A DNA stretch of 64,000 bases, taken from Elysia chlorotica. Its lineage: Eukaryota > Mollusca > Gastropoda > Plakobranchidae. Location of the stretch: the NCBI GenBank assembly GCA_003991915.1, contig RQTK01000110.1, positions 721,048 through 785,047 of the forward strand. Reading direction: 5' to 3'. Numbering within the stretch: position 1 is the first letter of the stretch; each line of letters begins with the position of its first letter. Made by a program: the position numbers and the translations under genes. Below, one piece after another: positions 1 through 11,862 of the stretch. The notes beneath the pieces are model-generated. The model saw only the letters and a program-made list of their open reading frames with translations. It did not search any database and had not been told where the DNA came from.

Positions 1-162
1 TCTTCTTCTTCTTCTTCTTCTTCTTCTTCTTCTTCTTCTTCTTCTTCTTCTTCTTCTTCTTCTTCTTCTTCTTCTTCTTCTTCTTCTTCTTCTTCTTCTT
101 CTTCTTCTTCTTCTTCTTCTTCTTCTTCTTCTTCTTCTTCTTCTTGCTGCTGCTGCTGCTGC
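1..162. repeat. (TCT)n microsatellite with (TGC)n end
   Basis: An uninterrupted TTC/TCT triplet array fills the first 145 bases and changes to about five TGC triplets. It runs off the left edge of the window, so its full length is unknown. Confidence 0.97.
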
Positions 163-436
163 ATCTGTTTCTTTTATTATTATTTCTTATTTCTCGCAGC
201 CAAATGTTATCCCGTTAATTAGATCCGTGACGTCAGACAGAAACAAGCATTATGTGTTTTTCACTCCCAACCGCCACTGTGTCGTGGTACAGGTGACCAG
301 GTGTTTGAGAAAAGAAAAGTGGGCCTATTTCTGTTGCCAGTGCGTTTCAAAATTTGGTCATGGGGAACTGTCTTGATATAGGACGACTCCAGTTGTTATT
401 TTGATGTTGTTTTTGTTACTAATGTTGTTTTTTATT

Positions 437-438
<2 letters not shown>

Positions 439-498
<60 letters not shown>

Positions 499-516
499 CT
501 TGTTCTTGTTGTTGTT
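439..516. repeat. (GTT)n microsatellite
   Basis: Near-perfect GTT triplets with a few CTT interruptions at the right end. The long threonine-rich reading frame on the minus strand is only a translation of this array. Confidence 0.95.
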
Positions 517-1449
517 ACCATTAACATTGTTTTTCTTTCTTTTCTCTGTTGTTGTTTTTTGTTGTCGCTTATGTTGTTAATGGTGCCACTATTGCAGTTG
601 CTGTAGTGATATAAGTAGAGAGTTAAACCATAAGCACTCAATTGATTCTTTTCAATTGGTGTCTACTTTATCCGGGTACGGTTTATTATTTTTATTACGT
701 TAAACCCCTCTCATTTCGTAGCTTTGTTTAAGGATAATTATAGACTAAATAGATTCTACCGGGAAAACTTTGCATTTGGAAAATCCGTTCCTTTTACTTT
801 ATTTAGTGCATGTAATAAGCACAACATTCAGAGCTATATCGATATTTCTGTATAGCTCTTTTGGAAACTCAAATGAAATCAAACAAAATAAAGAGCCTGA
901 CAAGCTAGTATTGAGCGGTGACAGACTTATGACTGTATTGTCTCCCTCGCATCTCAAACAATATACTGTCATAAGAGGCTTAACTTTGTGAACAAAAAAC
1001 AGTGAAATAATAACTGACTCGTTAATAGCTGTTAAGAGACAGTTCCATTATGCAAAAAAAAAATCCCACAGCAAAACAACCAAAAACAATCGTAATAGAT
1101 TTCTCTTTCCTTTGCCTTTGTTACGCTTTTTGCACGGTACCAATCATGCTGACATTTTGTCGTAGCCATACTATCAATTGTCAAATCAAAACAAAAATTC
1201 AACCTATTGAACTTTAAAGTGATTAGTTGAGTTTAACACCCATCAAGCCATGGCAATTAAAGCAGTTGACAAGTCCAGTATCAACAAATCGTTGTGCAAT
1301 AACTGCCCCATCGCAGCGAGAGCTTGGGGCCAGAGTGCGAGAATCTCAGGTATGTGTGGACTGCGGCATGCAAGGCTGCCAACCTTCAACCAAAACAGTT
1401 TATCTGTACACATTATCTCGCACTTAATATTTGGTTAGGTTTAGTTGTG

Positions 1450-1451
<2 letters not shown>
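517..1451. other. no gene seen
   Basis: AT-rich unique-looking sequence. Short overlapping open frames between about 1227 and 1440 show no codon pattern, domain or splice signals that I could support. Confidence 0.6.

Positions 1452-1502
<51 letters not shown>
1452..1502. repeat. (ATT)n microsatellite
   Basis: About 16 consecutive ATT triplets, followed by a short degenerate extension. Confidence 0.95.
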
Positions 1503-1503
<1 letters not shown>

Positions 1504-1519
1504 GTATCATCATTATTAT

Positions 1520-1627
1520 TAGAGAAGGGGAGGGAGACAGAGAAAAAGAGGTCGAGAGAGAGAAGGAAATAATAAGTTTATCCCTGATGACAAACACGAA
1601 CGGAAATGGTGATTGGAGGGAGAGAGA

Positions 1628-1667
<40 letters not shown>

Positions 1668-1784
1668 CAGACAGACAGAAAGACTGGCTGACAACAGAGA
1701 AACAGACAGACAGTGAGATACAGAGAACCATAGGGAGACAAAGAGAAATAGTCAGAGAGAAAAAGTCAGACTGGCAGTCCTACT

Positions 1785-1824
<40 letters not shown>

Positions 1825-1887
1825 AACAAATTGAGAGGCAGAGTGAAAGGTGAATGAATAGAGATAGAGAAAAGAGAGACAAAGAGG

Positions 1888-1935
<48 letters not shown>

Positions 1936-1938
1936 CTT
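1520..1938. repeat. purine-rich block with three (GA)n arrays
   Basis: (GA)n tracts near 1620-1665, 1786-1820 and 1890-1930 are joined by degenerate GA/CAGA sequence. The plus strand is almost wholly purine, so Arg-Glu or Leu-Ser frames through it are not genes. Confidence 0.93.
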
Positions 1939-3267
1939 GCACAGAACAGATAAGGTGAAAAATAAACACACAAATTTAACGCGTAAGTGTAGAGGACACC
2001 AAACTTAATAGTATACAAAAGACACAATACAAATGAAGCAGAAGAGAGCAAGAGGACAGCTCGCTATGAATGTCGAATGAGACGTTGCTGAAGCAATTTT
2101 TATGAGTATTAATTTTTACATAGCATTATAACATGTATTTACAAGAACATTTCTGGTCTAAAAAGTATGCTAATTTTGTAGACTGCAAATTCCAGAACTA
2201 TTGGCTTTGTGGACATAAAACAAAAACATAATCTATGCTAATTTTGTAGTTTTTAAAATTATCTCAAAAAAAAACTGAACACACAACGCCTGTTAAATTA
2301 ATTTACTTTTATTTTATTTTAGACGCAACTTGTTTTAAAAACAAAATTCAAGTGCGTGATTGGAAGTCGAAACAGGACAAAAATCTTTATCATGGTTGCT
2401 TTCTGTAATATTTGTCTTTATAAAGAAAACTGTACTTTGCTTTTAATGATTGAGTCGACTGTCTACCTGTTTTCTTCACATCTATATCCCATAGGTATGT
2501 GACATAATTTTCCGAAAGTTTTGAACCTGAGGCAGTTAGGATTTAAAAATTGAACACTGCTCCAAAAGAAGAGTGGGCCGAAAAAAAAATCGTACAACTT
2601 ATCACACACCCTTGTAATGATGTACATGTTTTGCTTCATCGCTTACCCAATTATTATAATACAAATAAATAGAGCTTTTAACATTAATCGCTAACTAAAT
2701 GTCATTATATACACAATTTTAACCCTTAAGTATCTTAAATATTTGCTGATAAAATCTTTGGATTTATTTAAGAACTCGGTTGTTTTTTCCTACGTGATTT
2801 GATTTCTCAGCTAATGACAAGTCTAGACGCAATTTATCAGTTCTCACACAACTCTACATCAAGGATCTATTTAGATCTTGGGGGAACTGGAAAACACACT
2901 TGGGATCTGTAGAGCATTGCAGCTCCTCTCTAAAATTATATGAAAATCTAGGATATGTCCAGCTTGAATGGCTAGTATAATTGTGTAGTCTAGACTATAT
3001 AGATCAGAGTAGAGAAAGAGCCCTACGAGAATGAACACAGCGTCTATGATTTATTTTGTTGGTAACGAGAAATCACTGTGCGCGCAGAATTACTCACATC
3101 ATTAATTTGGGGAACTTCTTACTATATATCGAAAGGAATTGCGAAAGGCAAGATTTTGGCAAGTCTTAAAGAAACTGGTAGACTAGGGATATGGAAAAAT
3201 TAATAAACACATTCGATCTTTATGCATTGCCTTTAACCTCACTTAGCCCTTCTCATGTTCTTTAATT

Positions 3268-3268
<1 letters not shown>
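1939..3268. other. no gene seen; AT-rich
   Basis: AT-rich sequence without long open frames. A short direct repeat (TATGCTAATTTTGTAG near 2166 and 2236) is the only internal structure noticed. Confidence 0.6.
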
Positions 3269-3343
<75 letters not shown>

Positions 3344-3350
3344 TTTTTCT

Positions 3351-3395
<45 letters not shown>

Positions 3396-3430
3396 AGCTC
3401 CGTCTACTTTCTCTCTCTCTCTCTCCCTCT
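3269..3430. repeat. (CT)n microsatellite
   Basis: Long (CT)n array with TTT and AGCTCCGTC interruptions. Confidence 0.95.
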
Positions 3431-3829
3431 TTATTTACTTTCTTCCTCCGTCTCGTACGCTTTCTCTTCTTTTTTCCCCATAAAGGATAAGAAGGTTTAT
3501 GGGATGATTATAAAATCCATGTATTCAAAAGTTTTCAAACGTGCTAGAGAAAATGCAGTAAATATCTGCGCTAGACTCATGATATAGCTTTGGAAGAATG
3601 TTGTTCAAAATTTTTATTAATTTTTATAACCCATTTGCTTGAAAAAAAACACGTATAAATAATTATTTTATTATAAAATGTGAAGTCATTCTGAATGGAC
3701 CTGCTTTAAACTAAGAAAGATCAACTTAATACAATGAGAAACTGTAGCATTAATTATTCAAGAAACATTGTTTTATTATCTGCCTAGTTACGGAATTTAA
3801 GTTGCAGTTCTTAGACAGAATCTGTTCTC
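3431..3829. other. no gene seen; AT-rich
   Basis: AT-rich spacer between the CT array and a SINE. Nothing recognisable. Confidence 0.55.
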
Positions 3830-4062
3830 TATAGAGCGACGGCCCCAAGACTGACATCTGACAATTTTATGTGCTGCCACACACGAGACATGGCGGGGAT
3901 ACCATGACTATTGTATCAGCTGGTCACATTATACTGACACCGACCCAATCAGTTACAAGGGACGAAAATCGGACAAATTATAAATCTGTCTATAGTGGGA
4001 TTGGATCCGCTGACCTCCTGATCTGGAGACCAACGCTCTACCACTTGAGCCAGTTCACCTCT
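3830..4062 (-). mobile_element. tRNA-derived SINE, head type B
   Basis: Read on the minus strand, the element begins with a tRNA-like head: GGCTCAAGTGGTAGAGCG as A-box region and GGATCCAATCC as B box (about 3998-4008). It then passes into the family body, with landmarks GGTCGGTGTCAGTATAATGTG, GGTATCCCCGCC, GTGTGTGGCAGCACATAAAA and TCAGTCTTGGGGCC. The extreme 3' tail is shortened. The short open frame across it is chance. Confidence 0.85.
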
Positions 4063-5228
4063 AAGCGCAAAGAGCCCGTGTGTTTCATTTATTTTAAAAA
4101 ACTTGTACACACCTACAAGGTCAGAGGCTAATAACGTCTCTTCTTGAAGCTCTGTAGGCAGTAGAATTTCACCTTCCCCGAGCTCTTAATAGGCCTGGAC
4201 AGTTCTCGACCAGGAGAAAAAAAAAACGCAAGTACATCTTAGTTTGTTTATCAACCGGCGTCTCACCTTTGGCTTTGCGGTCCTGTAACATAACTATCAC
4301 CTGGATGAATTAGCATCCTAAGAGAGGATGGCAAACCAGATCTTGTAGAAGGCGTCTCAACGGGAAAATAAATATATATTTCAAAGGAACGTAGGTTGCC
4401 TGTTATATAGCTAGCACTAGGTTTTTGTGTGGTTATACTGGCTAGTAGAGTGGACGACTTTGAAGAGACGTAAATTGAAGAATATTGAAACTATCTTTTG
4501 GTTTAATAGAATAAAAGCTAATGTTGTGGTGTAGGGAAACCTTTCTGTTCCAAATACTGAAAAAGTGAGTGAGTTAGAGTGAGAGAGAGAGAGTAAGAGA
4601 GAGGGAGAGAATAATGAGAAATAGAAGAATGACAATAATGTAAGTAACCCTTGCCTTTAAATGAGTTAATAATCTGTTTGGAAACATAGTTAAATACATT
4701 AATCAACGTGATCAAAAGTAAACAAATCTTTGGCGCCAGTTTCTATGCAGTTTAAGTTTAATATAAGTTACTTAGATCAATTTACATAATCCTAAAATGT
4801 TAACAAAAAGCCTGAACCAATGAAGGGGGAAGTATTGTCGCTCACCCTTCAAAATACTTTTACCAGAACTTTGTGTCACGCAATGTATTTTCTCTATCCA
4901 AAAAACAATTAGAGAATAGAGTAAATATTTTAGAAAGTTTTCATCAGCGTTTCTTGGGGAACTATTTACATGAACGAAGTAATGAAACTTCAGCCAATGA
5001 CGGAGCGAGAACTAATTTAACCTTTCAAAAATTATTACGAGAACGTATTGCCAATTAGAATAATTTAGTTTTATCAATAAATCTTTAGAATAGGAGGGAA
5101 AATTTAAAAGACTATTGATCAGTTGACGCCTTTTAGGCATCCCGGAGAATTATGTACGAAATTGTAAAAGGATCTTTCATGAGCTCATGTGTTCGAGCTT
5201 CTACGAGCTAGATAATCTTATACGTGCT
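4063..5228. other. no gene seen
   Basis: Unique-looking AT-rich sequence with a small imperfect GA tract near 4580-4615. No supported gene. Confidence 0.6.
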
Positions 5229-5514
5229 TCTACGAACAATGAAGGGCGCGGTGACCCTCGGGTAGAATATCGGCTTCCGACGTAATAGGTCCGGGCTCAA
5301 GCCCTGGCGATTGCGATCCCTACTGGTTGGAACAGTGTCAGTTTAATGTGACCGGCTGAGACAGGAGTCATGGTATCCCCGCCCTGTCTTGTGTGTGGCA
5401 GCACATACAATTGCCAGACGTCAGTCTTAGGGCCCGTCAATAATATAGAATATATAGTGCTGATGTTCGACGTTAAACCAACACAACACAACACAACACA
5501 ACTCTACGAACAAT
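5229..5514 (+). mobile_element. complete tRNA-derived SINE, head type A, with target-site duplication
   Basis: A 12-bp target-site duplication, TCTACGAACAAT, lies at 5229-5240 and 5503-5514 and fixes the element to 5241-5502. The head carries GGGTAGAATATCGGCTTCCGA followed by a B-box-like GGGCTCAAGCCC. The body then shows the family landmarks (GTGACCGGCTGAGACAGGAG, GGTATCCCCGCCCTGTC, GTGTGGCAGCACAT). It ends in GTTAAACCAAC and a short (AACAC)n tail. Flanking duplication plus a simple-repeat tail is the signature of LINE-driven target-primed insertion. Confidence 0.95.
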
Positions 5515-5724
5515 CCAATATGTGGAGTTAATGTGACCAAAGCACCGGCAGAGGTTATGGCGATGGGGATGCTTGAGAGCGAGCAAAAACCAAAATGTCA
5601 AACCAGAACCAGGCAAGTGATCTGCGCTGTAACCGGAAACAACAAACCGGCACCTCCTGCAGTGAGTGATTGAAGCACACTGAACCAGGTAGTAAAGGTC
5701 GGGTAGGTAGTTTTACTTGGTCGA

Positions 5725-5960
5725 TTTGTTGATTCCTCAACGCCCATTGTCAATAAATAGGCTCTACCGCGGACGTGTTGCAAAACTAATGTCTTACAGT
5801 TTTACCTTCCGCCATACAGCGACAGTACTGGGACACCAGGACTTCTATCTCAGGCGATCATATTATACTAACACCGACGTAACCGGTAGGGGAAGAAATC
5901 AAATAAATTTTGTCCTACCCTAGGGACCTAAGATCTACCATGCCAGTTTGCCCGCCGCGT
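5725..5960 (-). mobile_element. SINE, same family, decayed
   Basis: Family body in reverse orientation with many substitutions; landmarks near 5765-5900 (CGCGGACGTGTTGCAAAACTAATG, then GATCATATTATACTAACACCGA) are still readable. The tRNA-like head is poorly preserved. It sits directly beside another reversed copy with a similar left edge. Confidence 0.75.
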
Positions 5961-5984
5961 AAAATAATGCCGACGAGGTAGTTT

Positions 5985-6245
5985 TGGTTTGTCGGTTTGT
6001 TGAATTTTCGAAGTCCACCGTCAAAAACGAGACTAAATTTATCGCGAATGGGTCCCAAGACTAATGTCTCATAATTTTCCCTACCTACTCGCAGAGACAG
6101 AAAGAGGATACCATGACTTTTATCGCAGCTGATGACACTAGACTGACACTGGACTGACACCGGCCCAACCAGTGCCAAAAAAACGACCAATCGAGGGTTC
6201 GAACTGCAATCTTGCTTATAATGCGCACGTTCAATATTGGTCCAC
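5985..6245 (-). mobile_element. SINE, same family, decayed
   Basis: Second adjacent reversed copy. GGGTCCCAAGACTAATGTCT and GGATACCATGACTTTT mark the body; on the minus strand GCAGTTCGAACCC marks the B box of the head near 6190. The left edges of this and the previous copy are alike, so the pair may come from a local duplication or from insertion at similar sites. Confidence 0.8.
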
Positions 6246-6414
6246 TCCCCCCGTGCCCATTGGTTATCGGTAGAAAATGTGTCACTATGCCCCACCTCCC
6301 GAGACAAAAACATCTGTTCAATTTGTTTTCAGAAATACAAGTTCGTACGTCTTTGTTTATCGCGGTCATATTGAATAGTTTGTTTGTTGTTGTTTCCTTT
6401 TTGTGTTTTTTTTT

Positions 6415-6475
6415 TGTTGTTGTTGTTGTTGTTGTTGTTTTTTGTTCTTTTTGGTTTGTTTGTTGTTGTTGTTGT
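6415..6475. repeat. (GTT)n microsatellite, interrupted
   Basis: Two short GTT runs separated by a TTTTTGTTC stretch. Confidence 0.9.
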
Positions 6476-7260
6476 TTTGTATCAAAACTGTCAAAAAAGA
6501 TGTGGAATTCCAAAATTATTATGAACAAGGACAGCAATTGTAAGGAAAAAAAACCTCAGACCGAAAAAATCTGAGAAATCAATTTTGTTTAAACTCTAAC
6601 ATGCAGACTAGCCCCAGGCCTCGTACGAACAATTCGATAAAGTGAATGCTTGTCATATCGATCTTGTTGAAAGGTCACGGTCGATATAATTCAATTTCTC
6701 CACGCCATTGCTTATTTGTTCGCACCCAAAGGAAAAGCATCATAACCAATCAATCAGAAATTTCAACATATTGTAGAAATCCTGAGTTATTTCATCTGGT
6801 ATCGATTTTGAAATGGATTCTTAGCGACACCTTTGATTTATACAGAGAAGGAGAGATAAAAAGATATCTAACAACAGTCTACAATTTCCCTGAATGAAAC
6901 ATCTGTACTGATTTAAGTAATATTGTCTGACACACAACCAAGCAGGTAAAATGTACAAAATTTAATAAAAGACTGGGTTTTTATTTTAGACGACCGAAAA
7001 TAGATCTTAACTGGATTTAATAAGTAATTTCTAAAATTCAACAGTAAAAATAGTTCAATTATCAGTCCCAAAACTCACATCTTATGTGCATCTTGTGGTG
7101 AATCAAAATGGTTTATTATTAATTTCATCCAGTGTTTACTAATTTTTAGCTTGGTCTTTTCCACAAAATGCTAACTTTTATGGCCTTTCGGTGACAGACA
7201 TGCCTCTTTTTAAGAGGGAGTGGGTTATCTATGTTATCTCAGCGTTCAAGGTGTTCTGAT
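6476..7260. other. no gene seen
   Basis: AT-rich sequence with no supported reading frame or repeat. Confidence 0.6.
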
Positions 7261-7365
7261 TTGTTATGTACAACTGTGTCGTAAACTTACGATAATTATA
7301 CGAAAAATAAAACCGACGTGTTGTAAGCTATCGCGAAGTTGTACTTACGACCCTAAATATTTAAG
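7261..7365. repeat. fold-back (hairpin) element, copy 1
   Basis: Inverted arms GTACAACT (7268-7275) and AGTTGTAC (7337-7344) enclose an AT-rich core. The right flank TACTTACGACCCTA resembles the flanks of similar structures at 26.1 and 37.6 kb. Decayed copy; the family may be a small MITE. Confidence 0.5.
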
Positions 7366-7840
7366 AACAGAACGCATTTCAACCTAACAATGAATTGTTT
7401 AGGCTTCACTCTTGTTGGCGGTTTTAATTTGAAACATAGGAATTCTCATAACATTAGCATGTTTAAAACAGCGAAGTAACTCTTTTCTTTAGTATCCCGA
7501 TCTCCAATGTACTTGTATTTTCAAGGTTAATTAGTACGGTATGTGCTAACCCAGGCAGACTTTTCGTTCTCTTATTTTTAAAGTTCTTAACAGAGTGCCT
7601 TCGGCGGTCCTCGTCATCTTATTAGGCCCAGTATAGCGTTTTGAGAGAGGCAGGCTGTTCTTTCCAGGTCTGACAGCATTCCAGACACTCACCAGGTGAG
7701 TCTGCGTGTCTGCATTACTCGCATTGTTCTGTCACGTCTCTAGCTCTTTGGATGTTTTCTATATATCTCTCTTGTTCTCTCTATGTGCCTGTCTCGCTCT
7801 ATCTTTCTTTCTAATTTTTCTTTTCCACTCTCCCTTTCTC
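7366..7840. other. no gene seen
   Basis: Mixed unique-looking sequence that grades into a CT-rich stretch. No supported gene. Confidence 0.55.
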
Positions 7841-7859
7841 TCTCCCTCTTCCTCCCTCC

Positions 7860-7922
<63 letters not shown>
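7841..7922. repeat. (CT)n microsatellite
   Basis: CT dinucleotide array with a few CCCTC and TTT interruptions, preceded by degenerate pyrimidine sequence from about 7760. Confidence 0.95.
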
Positions 7923-7924
<2 letters not shown>

Positions 7925-10449
7925 CGGCGCGCTTATTTTTTCTCTTTCTTATCACACTATCCTTCTAGCTTTATCCATCTCTCTATTTGTCTCGCCGTCT
8001 GTCTCCGTATTATGTAAATTGTATATCTCTTTTCCCTTTTTTTACTTGTCTGTCAGTTTGCCTCTGTATAATTACTTTCAGCTCCTATGTCTCTCTTTCT
8101 CTTCTATACAATGTCGTCTACAAAAACCTCATTTTTATTCCATCTTTTGGATTTTTTCGAACAATTGTTTCTTTTTTTTTTCTTTTTTTTGATCGATTTC
8201 TTTGTTCTACTTGTCAACAGGTTGTAAAATAAAAAAAAGCCTTTCGTTGTTGTTGTTGCTGTCTTTTTGTTGTTTTTTATGTGTGCAAATTTTTTAAAGT
8301 CATACAGACTTTTATACTTATGGTAAATCTCTTGAACTTACTTTTTAAATGTACATGTACCTCTATTATAGTACATATAATTATAAATGTCGTTGCATTT
8401 TGTTTATTTAGTACATGTGGTGTGACCTACTCCATGAGCTTGACCTTGAGCATAACGTGTAAATATATTTAATTCCTTTACAGAAGAATCATCCAAAATA
8501 ATTTCATCTGGGTTTTCCATGAAGGGAGGTAACTCTAATTTACCGCAATGTGATAACTGTCTGACGCATAGATCTATGAATGTGCTATTTATATATCTAT
8601 GGTCTGACATTATATCAAGTTATCTCGCGACGGATGATGGCGCATGCGCTAGCAGACCTTTCATGCTAAATCAGGCGTCTAGTCTTATTCAATTATCTTA
8701 GGGAGGGATTAAAACGTTTTTTTTATCTTTTATTTAGATAATTAATAGCTTTATAAATTAAAAGAAAAACAGAACCCGAATGCTAAAGTCCTACTTTTCT
8801 TGCTATATAATTAGGTGCTTTATTTTGTACTTGAGGAGCGGTTATCACGTTATATTATAGATTATTTGACAATGGTGGTATTGTTTACAAAGAGATGCGA
8901 CAAAATTCTTGAAATAATTGTAAAAACAAGAAAGAAAGAAAGAAAAAGAAAAAAAATTATGGTGATATCAGAAACGGTAGATATAGACCGTCTCTGACAA
9001 TACAAAATAACCAAAACTTTGAACTTAATGGTCAATTGGCAAAGCGCAAGATACATTTCAACCGAAGAAGTAACGATGCCAATGTTTTAAAAGCATGTGT
9101 ATCAAAGATAGACTCCCTGTTTTCTTAAAAAAAAATAGCACTTTATTTAAATGCACACGATACATGCTGTGATTTGCTACACACATTAAGATCGAGAGAC
9201 TTGGCTCAATGTGCAGGGTATACACGCCTTATCATGTTATTATCCTCAGATGTGGTGTTATCATGACAGGAGGATTGCTGTGTGTTAGAATCTGTTGGTT
9301 TTAATCCCCATCTTGTGTTATCTTTGCTAGATTGAGTGTTGAGCGTAATAATCTCTTGTATTCGTGCGCACGCAGGAGCTTGTGAAGGTATAAGGGTTGG
9401 GCCGTAGACGATTATTGATTTTAAAATAGTTAAAATAGCGCGATGCATCGTGGGATGAAACATCCGTGAGTGCATATGTGAGGCAACCAGAGTGAGTTAG
9501 GCGCAAACAGTTTTGAAGTAGAGACCTCTATGCATTGAAAAACTACTGCATATTGACCTTTTCGTTTTCAAATAAAACTAAGTACCTTCGTTTCTGGAAA
9601 TGATGTTGTGTTGTAATTTTTCCAATCTTTTACAGCGTATTTGATGCTTCTCAATACTTTTTTTTAAAGTCCATATTCCGTCGTATGCCTGATTCCATGG
9701 TTGCATCATTATCATGTTTGTGTTGCTGAAAGTACAGCCTAAGTGCAGTGTTCCTTGATTAAGATGAAATCGCGTCAGGGGGTACTCTCTTCTTAAATGA
9801 GATTCATGGTAGTGAATACGGGGTTTAATTTTATAGCATCATCGCACATCCAAACCCTGATAAAATGAATAAATAAACCCAAACCTGATGCAAAAACATT
9901 CAGTAATTTCTCTGAAATTTCAATGATATTCATTGGTGCGTCTTCCTTTACTGCGAAGCCGATTTGATGCTAGGAGACGTGTTCAAGAAGAAAAAAAGAA
10001 CTTGAGCGGAATTGAGGACTACACACAATTTATTATACGGTATCAGGAAATTTAACACTGAAGCAGGATGTGGAATTTATAGCGAAAAAGCACAATACAA
10101 CTATGGTTTTATTGATATAAATGTTCTTTATGTATTTTTGTTTTAAATCTCTGTGAGGGGATAACCCGAGGCCGTCATCTCCTAAACACGTTTCAGTCTA
10201 TTATTAGTACCCCAAATCAGTAACGGGTATGGTTAAATCACCAGAAAGTCCTTGGATAAGACGTCACATCGTGCGTCTGCGTCATCAGCTCATTGCCAAT
10301 ACTCTCAACTTCCTGCCGGTTCTCAAGATTTTCCCATTTAGGCCCCATGCAAAGTGATATAGTCTGGCCATTGATGAGTTTATTTCCCCTGGGTTTGCCG
10401 AGGAATTTTTCAGGCACAGCGGTTTTGTTTTGGTTCAGCCCATTGCCGG
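7923..10449. other. no gene seen
   Basis: About 2.5 kb of AT-rich sequence with only short, chance-like open frames. No domain, clear splice pair or repeat that I recognise. Confidence 0.6.
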
Positions 10450-10605
10450 CAACTAGACTTCATCGCGGACGGGTCCCAAGACAAACGTCTGATGATTTTA
10501 CGTGCTGGCACATAGAGAAGGAAACGCGGATACAGGATTTTTGTTTGCAGCGGTTTACATTATATTGCCACCGACCAATTAAGTTTGAAAGTGGTAACGA
10601 AAAAT
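10450..10605 (-). mobile_element. SINE fragment, same family, decayed
   Basis: Body only: GCGGACGGGTCCCAAGACAAACG, a damaged TTTTACGTGCTGGCACA and TTATATTGCCACCGACCAA are readable. No clear tRNA-like head. Confidence 0.75.
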
Positions 10606-10759
10606 AGAATGGGCGGGTGATTAGGTAGGTCCGGGTTTATAAAGGTGATCTATGTGAATGATGAAAGGTAATTTTTGTCTGGAGAGAACAAAGGCATCCC
10701 TAGTTCTAACATCTTCTAGGCTCTCAAGGAAGATTTTATAACGGGGTGGAAACCCCAGA

Positions 10760-10912
10760 AGTGGGATACCTTGGATTTGCCCGATCTCATTATATTGACA
10801 CTGACACAACATGGTAGAGAAAAAACAATGCGGACGTAGGGGTGATTGAACCCGCAACCTTCCGATTACAAACCGCGCACTCTACCCTTTGATCATCTTA
10901 TACCCAGAGGGA
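10760..10912 (-). mobile_element. SINE fragment with tRNA-like head, decayed
   Basis: The distal body (GGGATACCTTGG, then CTCATTATATTGACACTGACAC) is followed by a tRNA-like head. On the minus strand the head reads GGTAGAGTGCGCGGTTTGTA and then GGTTGCGGGTTCAATCAC, a B-box match. Confidence 0.7.
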
Positions 10913-11054
10913 TTAAAGGTTGCAGAGGGATTAAAGGTTGCAAGTCACCGATATAATTATTATAGACATATATATCGCTGACTTGCAATATATATATATA
11001 CAATATTGTTGGGAGCGTTTGTTCCAAGCAAGCTGCTCGGTCTCCCTATATCTC

Positions 11055-11235
11055 TACAGGCTGTGAGATCCACAAGACTGTAACGGATGACGTTTTCACG
11101 GCCCTAAGACAATGGATTTTCCCGATCGTCATTAGCTCCGTAAGTCTTGGATAGAGCTATGATTGGACTCTGTTGCAAATATACGTATCCATCGTCTTCA
11201 GTTTCGTTAGGAGCCCAGTTACCGCAAGACTTGTT
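11055..11235 (+). repeat. dispersed repeat R1, copy 1
   Basis: Shares ordered blocks with three other places in the window: AACGGATGACG, CATTAGCTCCGTAAGTCT, AGAGCTATGATTGGAC and ATCGTCTTCAGTTTCGTTA. No coding capacity and no obvious tRNA promoter, so it could be a MITE, a SINE body or a LINE tail. Orientation is arbitrary. Confidence 0.6.
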
Positions 11236-11566
11236 TTGTGCCAGGTCAAAAACGGATGTCACACTATAATCGGGCGGGCGCAGTTAGAGCCTCCGTTTTC
11301 AATCACACGACTATCGATTTTGTAATCCGTGGAACAGCTTTTAAAACTGCCAATTCATCGCTGCTTTTTACTCTTATTATGCGATTACAACATAGCCTCC
11401 CATTGCATCTAGTTCAGCCTGTGAAAAACATGCCTGCGTGTGTTTCAGAATGGCATCACGATTGTTGTAAATTTTGTCGATAAAAATTTACTTTTTTTCT
11501 CTCAGTCGCCAACATTGCGTGGAGCTTTTTCACAAAGTATGTCTGTGGCATTCACGATTCTCTTCT

Positions 11567-11568
<2 letters not shown>

Positions 11569-11646
<78 letters not shown>
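11569..11646. repeat. (CT)n microsatellite
   Basis: Perfect CT array of about 39 units. Confidence 0.97.
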
Positions 11647-11649
<3 letters not shown>

Positions 11650-11753
11650 AGATTGCTCTTAATAATACCATCATAATTTATATGACTGTTACAACTGCTA
11701 CGTTCATTACTACCACAGTTACTACTCCCGGTGCTACTATTACTACTACCACT

Positions 11754-11756
11754 ATG

Positions 11757-11840
<84 letters not shown>

Positions 11841-11862
11841 GCTGCTGCTACTACTACTACTA
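11754..11862. repeat. (ACT)n microsatellite
   Basis: About 30 ACT triplets with a short GCT interruption near 11841. The long Thr, Leu, Ser or Val frames on both strands are only its translations. Confidence 0.97.

Noticed and set aside
3871-4131. 86-codon open frame
   Set aside because: It lies almost wholly in a reversed SINE and has no homology to proteins.
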